A stretch of DNA of 11,511 bases from Phycisphaerales bacterium. Lineage in GTDB: Bacteria; Planctomycetota; Phycisphaerae; UBA1845. Numbering within the stretch: the first letter of the stretch is position 1; each line of letters starts with the position of its first letter. The stretch lies in assembly GCA_030612785.1 (NCBI GenBank), contig JAUWNF010000055.1:1-11511 (forward strand), in the 5' to 3' direction. A program made the translations under genes and the position numbers. A model generated the notes under the pieces. The model was given only the letters and a program-made list of their open reading frames with translations. It was not told the origin of the DNA and did not search any database. Of this stretch, positions 1 through 7,319 are shown in pieces.

Positions 1-33
1 CCTCGTAAGATCCCGCCGGACGACGCTCGCGGT

Positions 34-93
34 GGGCGGCGCGGCGGCGGGGCGCGCCGGCCCCGCCGCGCCCCCCCCCGCCCCCCCCCCCCC
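34..93. repeat. GC-only hairpin followed by C9-G-C13 homopolymer tract
   Basis: Bases 38-53 and 60-72 pair as a nearly pure G/C stem with one 3-nt bulge and the 6-nt loop GCGCCG. The right arm runs directly into nine C (71-79), one G (80) and thirteen C (81-93). No T tract follows, so this is not a standard intrinsic terminator. It lies 79 bases before the chosen cpaA start. In tad loci a stem-loop often separates the pilin gene from the assembly genes; that role is possible here but the upstream gene is not visible. A long C run can slip in replication or be miscounted in sequencing. Confidence 0.6.
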
Positions 94-160
94 ACGCCGG
101 GTTTTCCCTTGGGACAGCTCGGAGGATTCTCGGTTACGACGGCTTCCTGACATCATACAA

Positions 161-165
161 AGGAG
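161..165 (+). promoter_or_regulatory. Ribosome binding site fixing the cpaA start
   Basis: AGGAG lies 7 bases before the ATG at 173. The reading frame stays open further upstream to an ATG at 32, but that extension would translate the poly-C/GC hairpin into Ala/Pro/Arg-rich low-complexity sequence. The RBS and the immediate start of a membrane segment support 173. Confidence 0.8.
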
Positions 166-172
166 CAGACTC

Positions 173-727
173 ATGGACCCGTTTTGGGTGGTGACCTGCG
201 CCATTCTGGTCCCCGGCGTGATCTTGGCGTCGTGGATCGACTACGCACAGCGACGCGTTCCCAACTGGCTGAACGCGGCACTCATCGTTCTGGGCTTCGC
301 CGCGCAAGCCTATTTCCACGGGTTCGGGGGCATGACCGCCGGCTTTTTCGGTCTGTTGGTGGGCTTCGGCGTCTTAATCATCCCGTGGGCCATGCACGGC
401 ATGGGCGCGGGCGATGTCAAGCTCATGGCAGCTATCGGGGTATGGTTCGGACCGTGGATGACCTTGGTGTCGTTTGCGGTCGGCGCGGTCTTGGGTGGGA
501 TCATCGCTGTGGTGATGATCGTCTCCAGTGGACGGCTGCAGGCCGCCTGCGCCAACGTGGGCGTCCTTATGGTCAAGATGCAGAGCCGCGAGACGGCGTT
601 CGGAGAGTTCGGGTCGGCCAAGAGCTTCGCCGCGGGAGGATCCCAACTCCTGCCCTACGGCGTGCCCCTGACGATCGGCTCGCTGATCGTGCTCGCCGGT
701 CAGGTTTTTCAGTGGTGGGGGCTGTAA
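173..727 (+). CDS. cpaA: Tad prepilin peptidase (TadV/CpaA, A24 family)
   Basis: This 184-residue polytopic inner-membrane aspartic protease should cleave the leader of the Flp prepilin and of TadE-type pseudopilins. Both A24 catalytic aspartates are visible: D23 in WIDYAQRRVPN (first cytoplasmic loop) and D81 in GMGAGDVKLMA, the GxGDxK signature. Hydrophobic segments lie near residues 4-22, 35-49, 54-74, 84-106 and 160-180. There is no N-methyltransferase domain, as expected for the short CpaA/TadV type rather than PilD. The start at ATG 173 is preferred over an in-frame ATG at 32 because AGGAG precedes it and the added 47 residues would be low-complexity. tadE begins one base after the stop, which implies co-translation. 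Family assignment is firm; the actual substrates are inferred. Confidence 0.93.
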   Translation: MDPFWVVTCAILVPGVILASWIDYAQRRVPNWLNAALIVLGFAAQAYFHGFGGMTAGFFGLLVGFGVLIIPWAMHGMGAGDVKLMAAIGVWFGPWMTLVSFAVGAVLGGIIAVVMIVSSGRLQAACANVGVLMVKMQSRETAFGEFGSAKSFAAGGSQLLPYGVPLTIGSLIVLAGQVFQWWGL

Positions 728-728
728 A

Positions 729-1163
729 ATGAGATTGCCTAATTTGCTTTTGCGATATCGTCGTGATTCCAGGTCGCGGGGGGCGGCCGTCGTCGAGTTT
801 GCCGTGATCTGTCCCCTCCTGATGACGCTTATTTTCGGCATGATAGAGTACAGCTACATGTTCCTCATGCGGCAGACGCTGGCCAACGCCGCACGCGAAG
901 GATGCCGGATCGCCGTTCTCCAAAGCAGCACCGGTGATTATGCGGAGGCCGGCGCGCGGATTGCGGAGATCATGAACGCCGCCGGTATCCAGGAAGGCGA
1001 ATACGCCGTAACCATGACGCACGCGGACGCAACCGCAACCCCGCCGATAACCACCGAAACCGTGGAGATCAGCCTGCCGGGCGACAAAGTTTCGCTGACC
1101 GGCTACTTCGGAGCGCAGAGCGATCTGAAGGGATGGTGTTCGATGCGGAAGGAGGGGGTGTAG
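729..1163 (+). CDS. tadE: TadE-like minor pseudopilin
   Basis: This 144-residue protein has a short basic N terminus (many Arg in residues 1-17), then the TadE core RGAAVVEFAVICPLL and one membrane helix at about 19-46. G18 followed by Glu at position +5 (E23) matches a prepilin peptidase processing site, so the neighbouring CpaA may cleave it. The remaining ~100 residues would face the periplasm and include the conserved-looking AAREGCR stretch. Members of this family are minor pilins or assembly factors needed for Flp pilus production in other bacteria. The ATG sits one base after the cpaA stop, so translation is probably coupled. No second TadE or von Willebrand-type TadG follows; the next 264 bases are non-coding. 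Confidence 0.88.
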   Translation: MRLPNLLLRYRRDSRSRGAAVVEFAVICPLLMTLIFGMIEYSYMFLMRQTLANAAREGCRIAVLQSSTGDYAEAGARIAEIMNAAGIQEGEYAVTMTHADATATPPITTETVEISLPGDKVSLTGYFGAQSDLKGWCSMRKEGV

Positions 1164-1427
1164 GCTCGGTCGCCCACGCCTGCCGCGCCGTGGGAGCGGG
1201 TGCGGGTCCGCGTTCCGGCGACGGTTTTGCCGACGACGACATGTCCAGCGGTACGCACCCTAGGCATATTGTCGCGTGCGACGCGAGTGCCAGCGCCCGA
1301 TAACTAACCTACCGCCGGCGAACGACCAAATAAATGGTTGTCATCCTGTCGAATCGAAAGCTAAATCCACGCGGCTCTTGGTCCGATACAAGCACAGGAT
1401 GAAAGCACCAATGAGGAGAGGTTCGTC
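1164..1427. other. Intergenic gap between tadE and cpaB
   Basis: I see no gene in these 264 bases. A weak hairpin lies at 1173-1194 (CCCACG with CGTGGG, 10-base loop) shortly after the tadE stop; it lacks a T tract. The second half, from about 1300, is less GC-rich than the coding sequence and could hold a promoter for the downstream genes. A 20-codon frame near 1240 has no RBS and no recognisable content. Confidence 0.6.
1338..1366 (+). promoter_or_regulatory. Possible sigma70-type promoter before cpaB
   Basis: TTGTCA (1338-1343; five of six against TTGACA) is followed after 17 bases by CTAAAT (1361-1366; three of six against TATAAT). It lies in the locally AT-richer end of the gap, about 60 bases before the cpaB start. 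The -10 is poor and promoter consensus in this organism is unknown, so this is only a candidate. Confidence 0.25.
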
Positions 1428-2537
1428 ATGAAAAGCAGAGCGATTATTCCGCTGGCCTTGGGACTCGTTCTCGGACTGGTGGCCCTCAAGCTGGGAGTGG
1501 ACGCGATCCAGCGCGCCCAAGGAGGGCAGACCACCAGCCCGGAAATCGAGGTCGTGGTTGCCACCGTGGACATCGGACCCACCATGCGAATTACCCCCGA
1601 TGCGATTGTGGTCAAGAAGACCGTCCGCACGCCCCTGCTTCCCAGCGATGCCTTCAGCAAGGTCGAGAACGTTGCCGGGCGCGTGACCAACAAAACCATC
1701 CCGGCAGGCACGCCCATCAGCCCCAACCTGCTTGCCCCGGAGGGCACGGTCCCGGGGCTCCAGGTCAAGATCGAGGAAGGCTACCGCGCGGTGTCGGTCA
1801 AAATCGACGAAGTGACCGGCGTGGCCTATCAGATTCTGCCCGGCTCGTTCGTCGACGTGCTGGTGGTGATGGACGTCCGACGCGGACGCTCTAAGGAGAC
1901 CATGAGCCGGGTGATCTTGCAGAACGTGCAGGTGGCCGCCGTCGGCCAATTGCGCGGCGATCCCAGCAGCGAGGACGGCGCCGCCCACGCCAACTCCATC
2001 ACCCTGCTCCTGAAGGCCGAGGATGTTCCCAAGCTGCACCTCGCCCAGATCAAGGGAAGAATCACCCTAGCCATGCGGGGCGGAGAGGACGAATTGCTTA
2101 CGGCCGAGAGTAACGCCCTGGAGAGCGAACTGCTGGGCCAGAAGCCGGAGGAGAAAACTGAGCCGGAGGGCGCCCCTGCCTCTTCGTTCTCCACCGTGCC
2201 CAGCGCTATCGTATCGAGTATGTTGGCCGACGCACGCCCGGTCCACCCGCCGTTTACCACCACGGTGATCAACGGCCCGCTGGGCGCGGATGCCTCCGGA
2301 CAAGTCCTCCGCGTAACTTATGCAAACGCCGATTCGATGGAGGTTGTCGAGGTCGGCAAAGGCCGGACCACCGGCGACAGCAGCTCGATGCGTTTTGGAT
2401 CCGACGAGCAGCAACTCCAATCGCGCAGCCGCCAACTCTTCAGCGACCGCGATCGCAGCCTGCGTCGGAAGGGGGCACGCGGCGATCTGCCTGACCGGGA
2501 CGACGATGGTAACACCGATAAGGAGACCGGCGAATAA
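1428..2537 (+). CDS. cpaB: Flp pilus assembly protein CpaB/RcpC
   Basis: This 369-residue periplasmic protein is anchored by one N-terminal helix (residues 5-22). A SAF-type domain follows at about 40-104 (EVVVATVDIG ... ITPDAIVVKK ... AGRVTNKTIPAGTPI), as in CpaB and FlgA. An RcpC/CpaB-type beta region covers about 113-218 (GYRAVSVKIDEVTGVAYQILPGSFVDVLV ... LLLKAEDVPKLHLA). Near residues 277-309 TTTVINGP ... MEVVEVG resembles the short C-terminal motif of CpaB, split by an insertion. The last ~50 residues are Arg/Asp/Ser-rich and probably disordered. Its role is to act with the secretin at the outer membrane. GAGGAG (1413-1418) supports the ATG. Its TAA overlaps the cpaC ATG by one base (TAATG), so the two are probably translationally coupled. 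Confidence 0.9.
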   Translation: MKSRAIIPLALGLVLGLVALKLGVDAIQRAQGGQTTSPEIEVVVATVDIGPTMRITPDAIVVKKTVRTPLLPSDAFSKVENVAGRVTNKTIPAGTPISPNLLAPEGTVPGLQVKIEEGYRAVSVKIDEVTGVAYQILPGSFVDVLVVMDVRRGRSKETMSRVILQNVQVAAVGQLRGDPSSEDGAAHANSITLLLKAEDVPKLHLAQIKGRITLAMRGGEDELLTAESNALESELLGQKPEEKTEPEGAPASSFSTVPSAIVSSMLADARPVHPPFTTTVINGPLGADASGQVLRVTYANADSMEVVEVGKGRTTGDSSSMRFGSDEQQLQSRSRQLFSDRDRSLRRKGARGDLPDRDDDGNTDKETGE

Positions 2538-4195
2538 TGTCTCGCGCACTCACGGATGAGAACTCGTGCGTGTCCCGAAGGATCGGGACCCTCCAGCGTC
2601 GCGTTCGTATTACTGCCGTGAAGCTGCTGGTGCCGGCAGCCGTTGTGACGCTCTCCTGGACACCCCAGGGAGGCGTCAACGACGCCAGGGCGGAAGAGGA
2701 TGCGGTGTCGCCCGTCGCCCCGGGCGTGAAATTCACGGCGAAGATCAAGAACATGCACGACGACGGTGAGCGCCTCAGCATCCCGCTGAACCGTAGCGTC
2801 CTGATCGAAACGTCGCAGCCGATATCGACGCTCCAATCCGTCTCCCCGCAGATCGCCGTTGTGCAATCCGTCAGCCCGACGCAGTTCATGATCTCCGGCG
2901 CCGCTTATGGAGAAACGCAGGTGATCGCCTGGTCGGCGGACGGCGGACAGCGCATCTTCAATGTCACGGTGGAACTGGACCTCGTGGCCCTGCTGGAGGC
3001 GATGCGAAAAATCGATCCGCAGTCCGACGTACAGGCCACTCCCATCCACGGCAGCGTTATCCTCACCGGCCGCGTGAGCAGCGCCACCGCAGCCGAAAAA
3101 ATGCTTGAAATCGCTCACCTGTTCATGCCCCAGGGTGAGGGCACCATGGGCGGTGTGGTGCAGAACCACCTCCAGGTGATGGGTGAGCAGCAGGTCCTTT
3201 TGCGCTGCGTCGTGGCCGAGGTCAACCGCCTGGCCGTTCGCGAACTGGGTATCAACGGCTTCCTGGCCGGCGACAGTTTCCCCGACGCCTTCGTCGTCAG
3301 TCAAGTCGGCGGGGGCAGCTCGATTGCCATGGACGTGCCCGCGGGCGTGAATGTAATGCAGCAAATTCCATTTGTTACCGGACCCGTCACCATCGGCCCC
3401 CAGACCTCCTTGACCCTGGGATTCCCCCGCGTGCAGATGGAGATATTTTTGCAGGCGATGGCCACCAACTCACTCATGCACATGCTGGCCGAACCGAATC
3501 TGGTCGCCATCAGCGGAGAAACCGCCTCCTTCCTGGCGGGCGGCGAATTTCCCTATCCGGTGCCGCAGGGGGGGGCGAACAACGCCGTCACCATCGAGTG
3601 GAAAAAGTTCGGCATCGAGCTGAACTTCACGCCGGTGGTTCTGGCCAACCAGACGATTCGTCTGCGGGTGGCGCCGATAGTCAGCGCTCTCGATTTCGCC
3701 AATGCCGTGCAGTTCCAGGGCACGGTGATTCCCGCGCTCAACTCACGGGCGACCCAAACGACCGTGGAGATCGGTAACGGGCAGACCATCGCTATTGCGG
3801 GTCTGCTCAACGAGGAGGTGCGCGGAGTGGCCAATCGAATTCCGGGAATCGGGGATGTTCCCATACTCGGGGCCCTGTTTCGGTCGGTCGAATACCGCAA
3901 AAACCTGACCGAACTGGTCATCCTGGTGACCCCGGAGATCGTCGCGCCCTTGAATCCGGACGAGGTGCCGTCGTTGCCCGGGCAATTGCTGCGCGACCCG
4001 AACGACTGGCAGTTGTACATGTTGGGCATGATCGAGGGCGAACCCTTCGCCGATGCCTCCGCGACGCCCGGTAGTGCATTGAGGACGCGTCCGGCCCCGC
4101 GCCCGATCCCCAGTGCCGCGGCGCTCCCGTCGCAGCCGGAGCAATTGTCCCTACATGGACCATGGGGAGAAGCAACTTCCGAGGACTTCCGCTGA
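2537..4195 (+). CDS. cpaC: Flp pilus outer-membrane secretin CpaC/RcpA
   Basis: This 552-residue secretin should form the outer-membrane channel for the Flp pilus. An Arg-rich N terminus and hydrophobic stretch (about 28-41) form a probable signal peptide ending near ARA (residues 50-52). The N-terminal pilus-formation domain covers about 78-148 (NRSVLIETSQPISTLQSVSP ... GETQVIAWSADG). A BON-like domain follows at about 150-195 (HGSVILTGRVSSATAAEKML). The secretin domain covers about 215-472 and carries hallmarks such as SGETASFLAGGEFPYPVP (326-343) and RIPGIGDVPILGALFRS (434-450), then the final strand LTELVILVTPEIVAPL. The last ~80 residues are Pro/Ala-rich. AAGGAG (2520-2525) lies 11 bases before the ATG, inside the end of cpaB. 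A GTG at 2621 is a poorer alternative start with no RBS. Confidence 0.95.
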   Translation: MSRALTDENSCVSRRIGTLQRRVRITAVKLLVPAAVVTLSWTPQGGVNDARAEEDAVSPVAPGVKFTAKIKNMHDDGERLSIPLNRSVLIETSQPISTLQSVSPQIAVVQSVSPTQFMISGAAYGETQVIAWSADGGQRIFNVTVELDLVALLEAMRKIDPQSDVQATPIHGSVILTGRVSSATAAEKMLEIAHLFMPQGEGTMGGVVQNHLQVMGEQQVLLRCVVAEVNRLAVRELGINGFLAGDSFPDAFVVSQVGGGSSIAMDVPAGVNVMQQIPFVTGPVTIGPQTSLTLGFPRVQMEIFLQAMATNSLMHMLAEPNLVAISGETASFLAGGEFPYPVPQGGANNAVTIEWKKFGIELNFTPVVLANQTIRLRVAPIVSALDFANAVQFQGTVIPALNSRATQTTVEIGNGQTIAIAGLLNEEVRGVANRIPGIGDVPILGALFRSVEYRKNLTELVILVTPEIVAPLNPDEVPSLPGQLLRDPNDWQLYMLGMIEGEPFADASATPGSALRTRPAPRPIPSAAALPSQPEQLSLHGPWGEATSEDFR

Positions 4196-4506
4196 ATCTC
4201 GCCATCGGCGGTCAAGGGCTGCCGGCCGGCGCAAGTCTGTCGTGGGCGGATCAAGTGTCCAGCCCGCCAGGGGCGGTCTTTACGTGGGGGGAAGGTTGAC
4301 GCAACTCCGTATCGACGTACAGCACACCGCGGTTTGCGGGTGCCCCATCCCTTTCGGAAAAAGGGGTGGGGCACCCATAAAACGTGGCGGAGGTCGGTCT
4401 CTAGCGGACCGCCCATAACACCGTCGCCGCGCTGCAACCCGCGGAGTGAGTCGAGGGGGCAAACTGCCGATATGGATACTGTTGAGTTTTTCTAGGCGAG
4501 TCGCTC
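4196..4506. other. Intergenic gap between cpaC and tadZ
   Basis: I see no convincing gene in these 311 bases. It holds the palindrome GCCGGCCGGC shortly after the stop, then a small GC stem-loop (CCGCC-AGG-GGCGG, followed by TCTTTA) near 4264-4282 that could be a weak terminator. The strong 17-bp-stem hairpin at 4338-4376 comes next. The last ~40 bases before tadZ are AT-richer (near 4470-4493), which would suit a promoter, but I cannot place convincing boxes. Open frames crossing the gap on either strand have no RBS or recognisable motifs. Confidence 0.6.
4338..4376. repeat. Strong intergenic hairpin, 17-bp stem
   Basis: The left arm is GGGTGCCCCATCCCTTT (4338-4354), the loop CGGAA, and the right arm AAAGGGGTGGGGCACCC (4360-4376). 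The arms match at 16 of 17 positions and the mismatch would be a G-U pair in RNA. The flank ATAAAACG has no T run on the + strand, so a rho-independent terminator is doubtful. The compact, nearly perfect form is typical of a dispersed REP-like palindrome, which is inference. It could still attenuate or stabilise mRNA between the secretin and TadZ genes. Confidence 0.75.
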
Positions 4507-5709
4507 ATGGCGCGCGACATTCGTGTCGTTCTATTCAACGCGGATGAATCGGCGGCGACCACGCTGCGCTCGGCCCTGTTGACCTTTGACGCGGTGAAGA
4601 TCGTAGCGGAGGTGGACGAGCCGGTTCTGCTCCCGCAGGTGGCCCGACAGGTCACCGCGGACATGCTCCTCGTCCATCTGGACCCGGACCCGCACACGGC
4701 CCTGGACATGGCGGGTGAAGTAGCCCGCTCTAATCCCGATGTCACCGTCGTCGCCGTGTCCGAATCCACTGACGGGCAGTTGATCCTGTCGGCCATGCGG
4801 ATGGGCATCAGGGAGTTCCTCACCAAACCGCTGGATACCAAGGAACTCGGTGAAACCCTCGGCAGGGTGGCGCAGGCCGGGAAGGAACGCAATGTTCAGG
4901 GCAAACTGATTACGGTGGTCGGTAGCGCCGGAGGCGTGGGGACCACCGTGTTGGCTACGAACCTGGCAGTGGAACTGGCCGCCCTCGCGGAGCAGGAGAC
5001 CGTGGTGGTTGATCTGGATTATCGCTTTGGGCAGGTAGGCACGCTGCTGGACGTGGAGCCAACTTACAGCATCGCCGACCTGTGCGAGTCACCGGAACAG
5101 CTCGAGACTCAGATGATCGAGCGCGCCCTGGTGCGCCATGCTTGCGGCGTGAAGGTCCTTTGCCGCCCCGCGAGCTTCGCCCAGGCGGACAACATTACCG
5201 CTGCCCACTGCGTGGGCGTGCTGTCGGGCTTAACCAATCTTTACGAGTATGTGGTCGTTGACGGCCCCAGCCGTTTCGACGTCGGCGCCAAAGCGGTTTT
5301 CGACCTGGCCGACGTAAACCTGCTGGTTATTCAACTGCTCGTGCCGTGCGTGCGTAGCGCCCGGCGGATGCTCGATGGCTTGCGCGAGGCCGGCTACAAC
5401 CTCAGCCGCACGCTCTTGATCTGCAACCGCGTGGGGCGCGAATCGGGCGGCTTCTCCATCGAGGACGTGGAATCCACCCTCGGAATAGAGGTCTTCGCCA
5501 CCATACCGGACGATTGGGCGACCATGAGCAACGCGGTGAACATGGGCGAGCCGCTCATTATCGGGGCTGAAAAGAGCAAGGTCCGGTTGGCCCTTGCCGA
5601 TCTCGCCGAGCGATTGCATAACCCCGCCTGCCACGCCGATGATAATGGTGGCAGGGACGGAGCCAAGAAGGAGCGCACGCTGTTCAGCAAGATCTTCAGC
5701 GAAGCGTGA
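4507..5709 (+). CDS. tadZ: Pilus localisation ATPase-like protein TadZ/CpaE
   Basis: This 400-residue protein has an N-terminal receiver-like domain (about 5-120) and a MinD/ParA-type domain (about 132-375). In the receiver, D13 and K107 (in LTKP) are kept, but the usual phospho-acceptor position appears to be H57 in ADMLLVHLDP, so it is probably a pseudo-receiver. The deviant Walker A region reads GSAGGVGTT (139-147). It lacks the signature lysine before GG and has Thr where ATPases carry the catalytic Lys. The following VVVDLDYRFGQVGTLLDVEP (167-186) matches the Walker A'-like strand of CpaE proteins. TadZ proteins place the Tad machine at a cell pole or focus, upstream of TadA. The RBS is weak (AGGCGAG at 4494-4500). 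The C terminus is Lys-rich and ends in LFSKIFSEA. Confidence 0.9.
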   Translation: MARDIRVVLFNADESAATTLRSALLTFDAVKIVAEVDEPVLLPQVARQVTADMLLVHLDPDPHTALDMAGEVARSNPDVTVVAVSESTDGQLILSAMRMGIREFLTKPLDTKELGETLGRVAQAGKERNVQGKLITVVGSAGGVGTTVLATNLAVELAALAEQETVVVDLDYRFGQVGTLLDVEPTYSIADLCESPEQLETQMIERALVRHACGVKVLCRPASFAQADNITAAHCVGVLSGLTNLYEYVVVDGPSRFDVGAKAVFDLADVNLLVIQLLVPCVRSARRMLDGLREAGYNLSRTLLICNRVGRESGGFSIEDVESTLGIEVFATIPDDWATMSNAVNMGEPLIIGAEKSKVRLALADLAERLHNPACHADDNGGRDGAKKERTLFSKIFSEA

Positions 5710-5840
5710 GGGACCCGCGCTGAACCTTCGGCGGTCGGCTTGGCGCCGGACACTGCCGTGGGGTGTTCCCCTCGGGCGCCCGCACTCCGGCAATCCGGTG
5801 AGCGGGGTTCTAATGATCGCTGTAGACAAGGAGCGATTTC
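5710..5840. other. Intergenic gap between tadZ and tadA with small palindromes
   Basis: This 131-base spacer has no gene. It carries GGGG-TGTT-CCCC (5760-5771) immediately beside the perfect 10-bp palindrome CGGGCGCCCG (5773-5782). Both are enclosed by GCCGGA (5745-5750) and TCCGGC (5786-5791). This could fold as one branched structure. The tadA ribosome binding site lies at its right end. Confidence 0.5.
5828..5833 (+). promoter_or_regulatory. Ribosome binding site fixing the GTG start of tadA
   Basis: AAGGAG lies 7 bases before GTG 5841. No in-frame ATG near this point has comparable spacing, so this site decides the start. Confidence 0.8.
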
Positions 5841-7238
5841 GTGTTTGGAAAGCGGACTAACGCCGTGCAGCTACCACCCGCGCCGGGCAAGCCGGAAGCG
5901 GATAAGAGAACTGAACCGGCTCCCCAGCGTGTCGGCAAGGTCGCCCAGGAGAAGGTAGATCAGTTCAACGAATTGAAAACCCGAATTCACCGCAAGCTGG
6001 TCGAACAACTCGATCTGGCGCGGATGACCGGGGACGACGATTCCATCCGCGAACAAGTACGGGAGGCGATCGGGTTGCTTTGCGAGCAGGAGAATACCCT
6101 GCTCAATTATAACGAGCGCCAAAGACTCATCTCCGAAATCCTCGATGAGACCTTCGGGCTGGGGCCGCTCGAGGTGCTGCTGGGGGACCCCACGATCAGC
6201 GACATTCTCATCAACGGCCCGAAGCAGGTGTTCATCGAACGCCACGGCGCGCTGGAGATGACCGACGTCCGCTTTCGCGATGACGCCCACCTGATGCACA
6301 TTATCGACAAGATCGTCACGGCCGTGGGACGCCGTTGCGATGAAACCTGCCCGCTGGTGGACGCCCGCTTGGCCGATGGATCGCGCGTCAACGCCGTGAT
6401 CCCCCCGCTCGCCATTGACGGAGCCAGCGTGTCGATTCGCCGTTTCGGGACCGACCCGATTACCTGGGACGATTACCTGGGCTTCAAGTCGTGTACCCCG
6501 GAGATAGTCGAATTCCTCAAGGCCTGCGTCAGCGGACGCCTGAACATCTTTATTGTCGGCGGAACCGGCTCGGGTAAAACCACGCTGCTCAACAACCTGT
6601 CGAGCTTCATTCCCGATAATGAACGCATCGTCACCATCGAGGACGCCGCGGAGCTGCAACTGCGCCAACCGCACGTTGTGCGCCTGGAGACGCGCCCGCC
6701 GAACATCGAGGGCAAAGGCCGGATCACTATCCGCGAGCTGCTGATCAACAGTTTGCGTATGCGCCCGGATCGCATCGTGGTGGGCGAATGCCGCGGAGCC
6801 GAAACCCTGGACATGCTCCAGGCCATGAACACCGGACACGACGGATCGCTGACCACCATCCACGCCAATAGCACGCGCGACGCCGTCCAGCGCGTCGAAA
6901 CCATGGTGATGATGGCCGGTTTCGAACTGCCGGTGAAGGCCATCCGCCAGCAGTTCTCCTCCGCCGTGGACGTCATCGTGCAGGCCCAGCGCCTTACCGG
7001 GGGACCGCGCAAGATCACCAACGTCACCGAGGTCCAGGGCATGGAAGGCGACATCATTACCATGCAGGACATCTTCTGTTTCGAGCAGCAAGGGATAAAC
7101 CCCGAGGGTAAGGCCTTCGGGCAGTTTGTCGCCACCGGCATTCGTCCCGCGTTCCTCGGTCGCCTGAAGGCGGCTGGTGCCGAGATCGATCCCGCATTTT
7201 TCGAGCGGCAGGTGTTGTTGACGGACGAGGAAATGTGA
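5841..7238 (+). CDS. tadA: Pilus assembly ATPase TadA/CpaF
   Basis: This 465-residue cytoplasmic secretion ATPase (VirB11/GspE superfamily, CpaF type) should form a hexamer that drives Flp pilus extension through TadB/TadC. The N-terminal ~35 residues are Pro/Lys-rich. An N-terminal domain follows, including LGPLEVLLGDPTISDILING (107-126). Walker A is GGTGSGKTT (240-248; K246), the Asp box is around IVTIEDAAEL (263-272; E267, D268), Walker B is RIVVGECRGAE (311-321; E316), and the His box is TGHDGSLTTIHAN (331-343). All catalytic motifs look intact and the length is normal for the family. The start is GTG, chosen for the AAGGAG 7 bases upstream. The extreme C terminus is acidic (TDEEM). Assignment as the sole motor in the window is firm; whether it also drives retraction cannot be read from sequence. 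Confidence 0.97.
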   Translation: MFGKRTNAVQLPPAPGKPEADKRTEPAPQRVGKVAQEKVDQFNELKTRIHRKLVEQLDLARMTGDDDSIREQVREAIGLLCEQENTLLNYNERQRLISEILDETFGLGPLEVLLGDPTISDILINGPKQVFIERHGALEMTDVRFRDDAHLMHIIDKIVTAVGRRCDETCPLVDARLADGSRVNAVIPPLAIDGASVSIRRFGTDPITWDDYLGFKSCTPEIVEFLKACVSGRLNIFIVGGTGSGKTTLLNNLSSFIPDNERIVTIEDAAELQLRQPHVVRLETRPPNIEGKGRITIRELLINSLRMRPDRIVVGECRGAETLDMLQAMNTGHDGSLTTIHANSTRDAVQRVETMVMMAGFELPVKAIRQQFSSAVDVIVQAQRLTGGPRKITNVTEVQGMEGDIITMQDIFCFEQQGINPEGKAFGQFVATGIRPAFLGRLKAAGAEIDPAFFERQVLLTDEEM

Positions 7239-7276
7239 GGTGGGCGGAGTCCCGGCTCGCCGGGACGCACCCCACC
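7239..7276. repeat. Imperfect 18-bp-arm palindrome abutting the tadA stop
   Basis: The arms at 7239-7256 and 7259-7276 match at 15 of 18 positions. The inner 8 bp (GTCCCGGC/GCCGGGAC) and outer 6 bp (GGTGGG/CCCACC) are perfect, and the nominal loop is 2 bases. It begins at the base after the TGA of tadA. No T tract follows. It could protect the 3' end of a processed tadA mRNA, or be a dispersed intergenic repeat. The remaining bases up to tadB (7277-7319) hold only a loose CCGCT...AGCGG inverted repeat. Confidence 0.6.
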
Positions 7277-7319
7277 GCTTGCGGACTGACCGCTGATAAC
7301 TGCTAGCGGATAGCTCTGA

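Noticed and set aside
32..172. N-terminal extension of cpaA back to ATG 32
   Set aside because: It translates the GC hairpin and poly-C tract into low-complexity Ala/Pro/Arg sequence, has no RBS, and would put 47 odd residues before the first membrane helix. ATG 173 has AGGAG at 7 bases.
1240..1302. Twenty-codon open frame in the tadE-cpaB gap
   Set aside because: No RBS, no hydrophobic or pilin-like content, easily expected by chance.
2318..3364. Long antisense frame across the cpaB/cpaC junction
   Set aside because: His/Asp/Gly-rich composition typical of antisense shadows, and it overlaps two well-supported genes.
4338..4376. Rho-independent terminator
   Set aside because: The stem is strong but the following bases are ATAAAACG on the + strand, with no T tract; kept as a palindromic repeat instead.
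4113..4418. Short + strand frame across the end of cpaC and the gap
   Set aside because: Arg/Ser-rich composition, out of frame with cpaC, reads through the 17-bp hairpin, no RBS.
3553..4437. Antisense frame covering the cpaC 3' end and part of the following gap
   Set aside because: Most of it is the shadow of the secretin; the part in the gap runs through the hairpin, with no RBS or motif.
5871..7091. Long open frame antisense to tadA (about 400 codons)
   Set aside because: It is a mirror of GC-rich codon use on the other strand. The + strand frame has all ATPase motifs, and the antisense product shows no recognisable domain.
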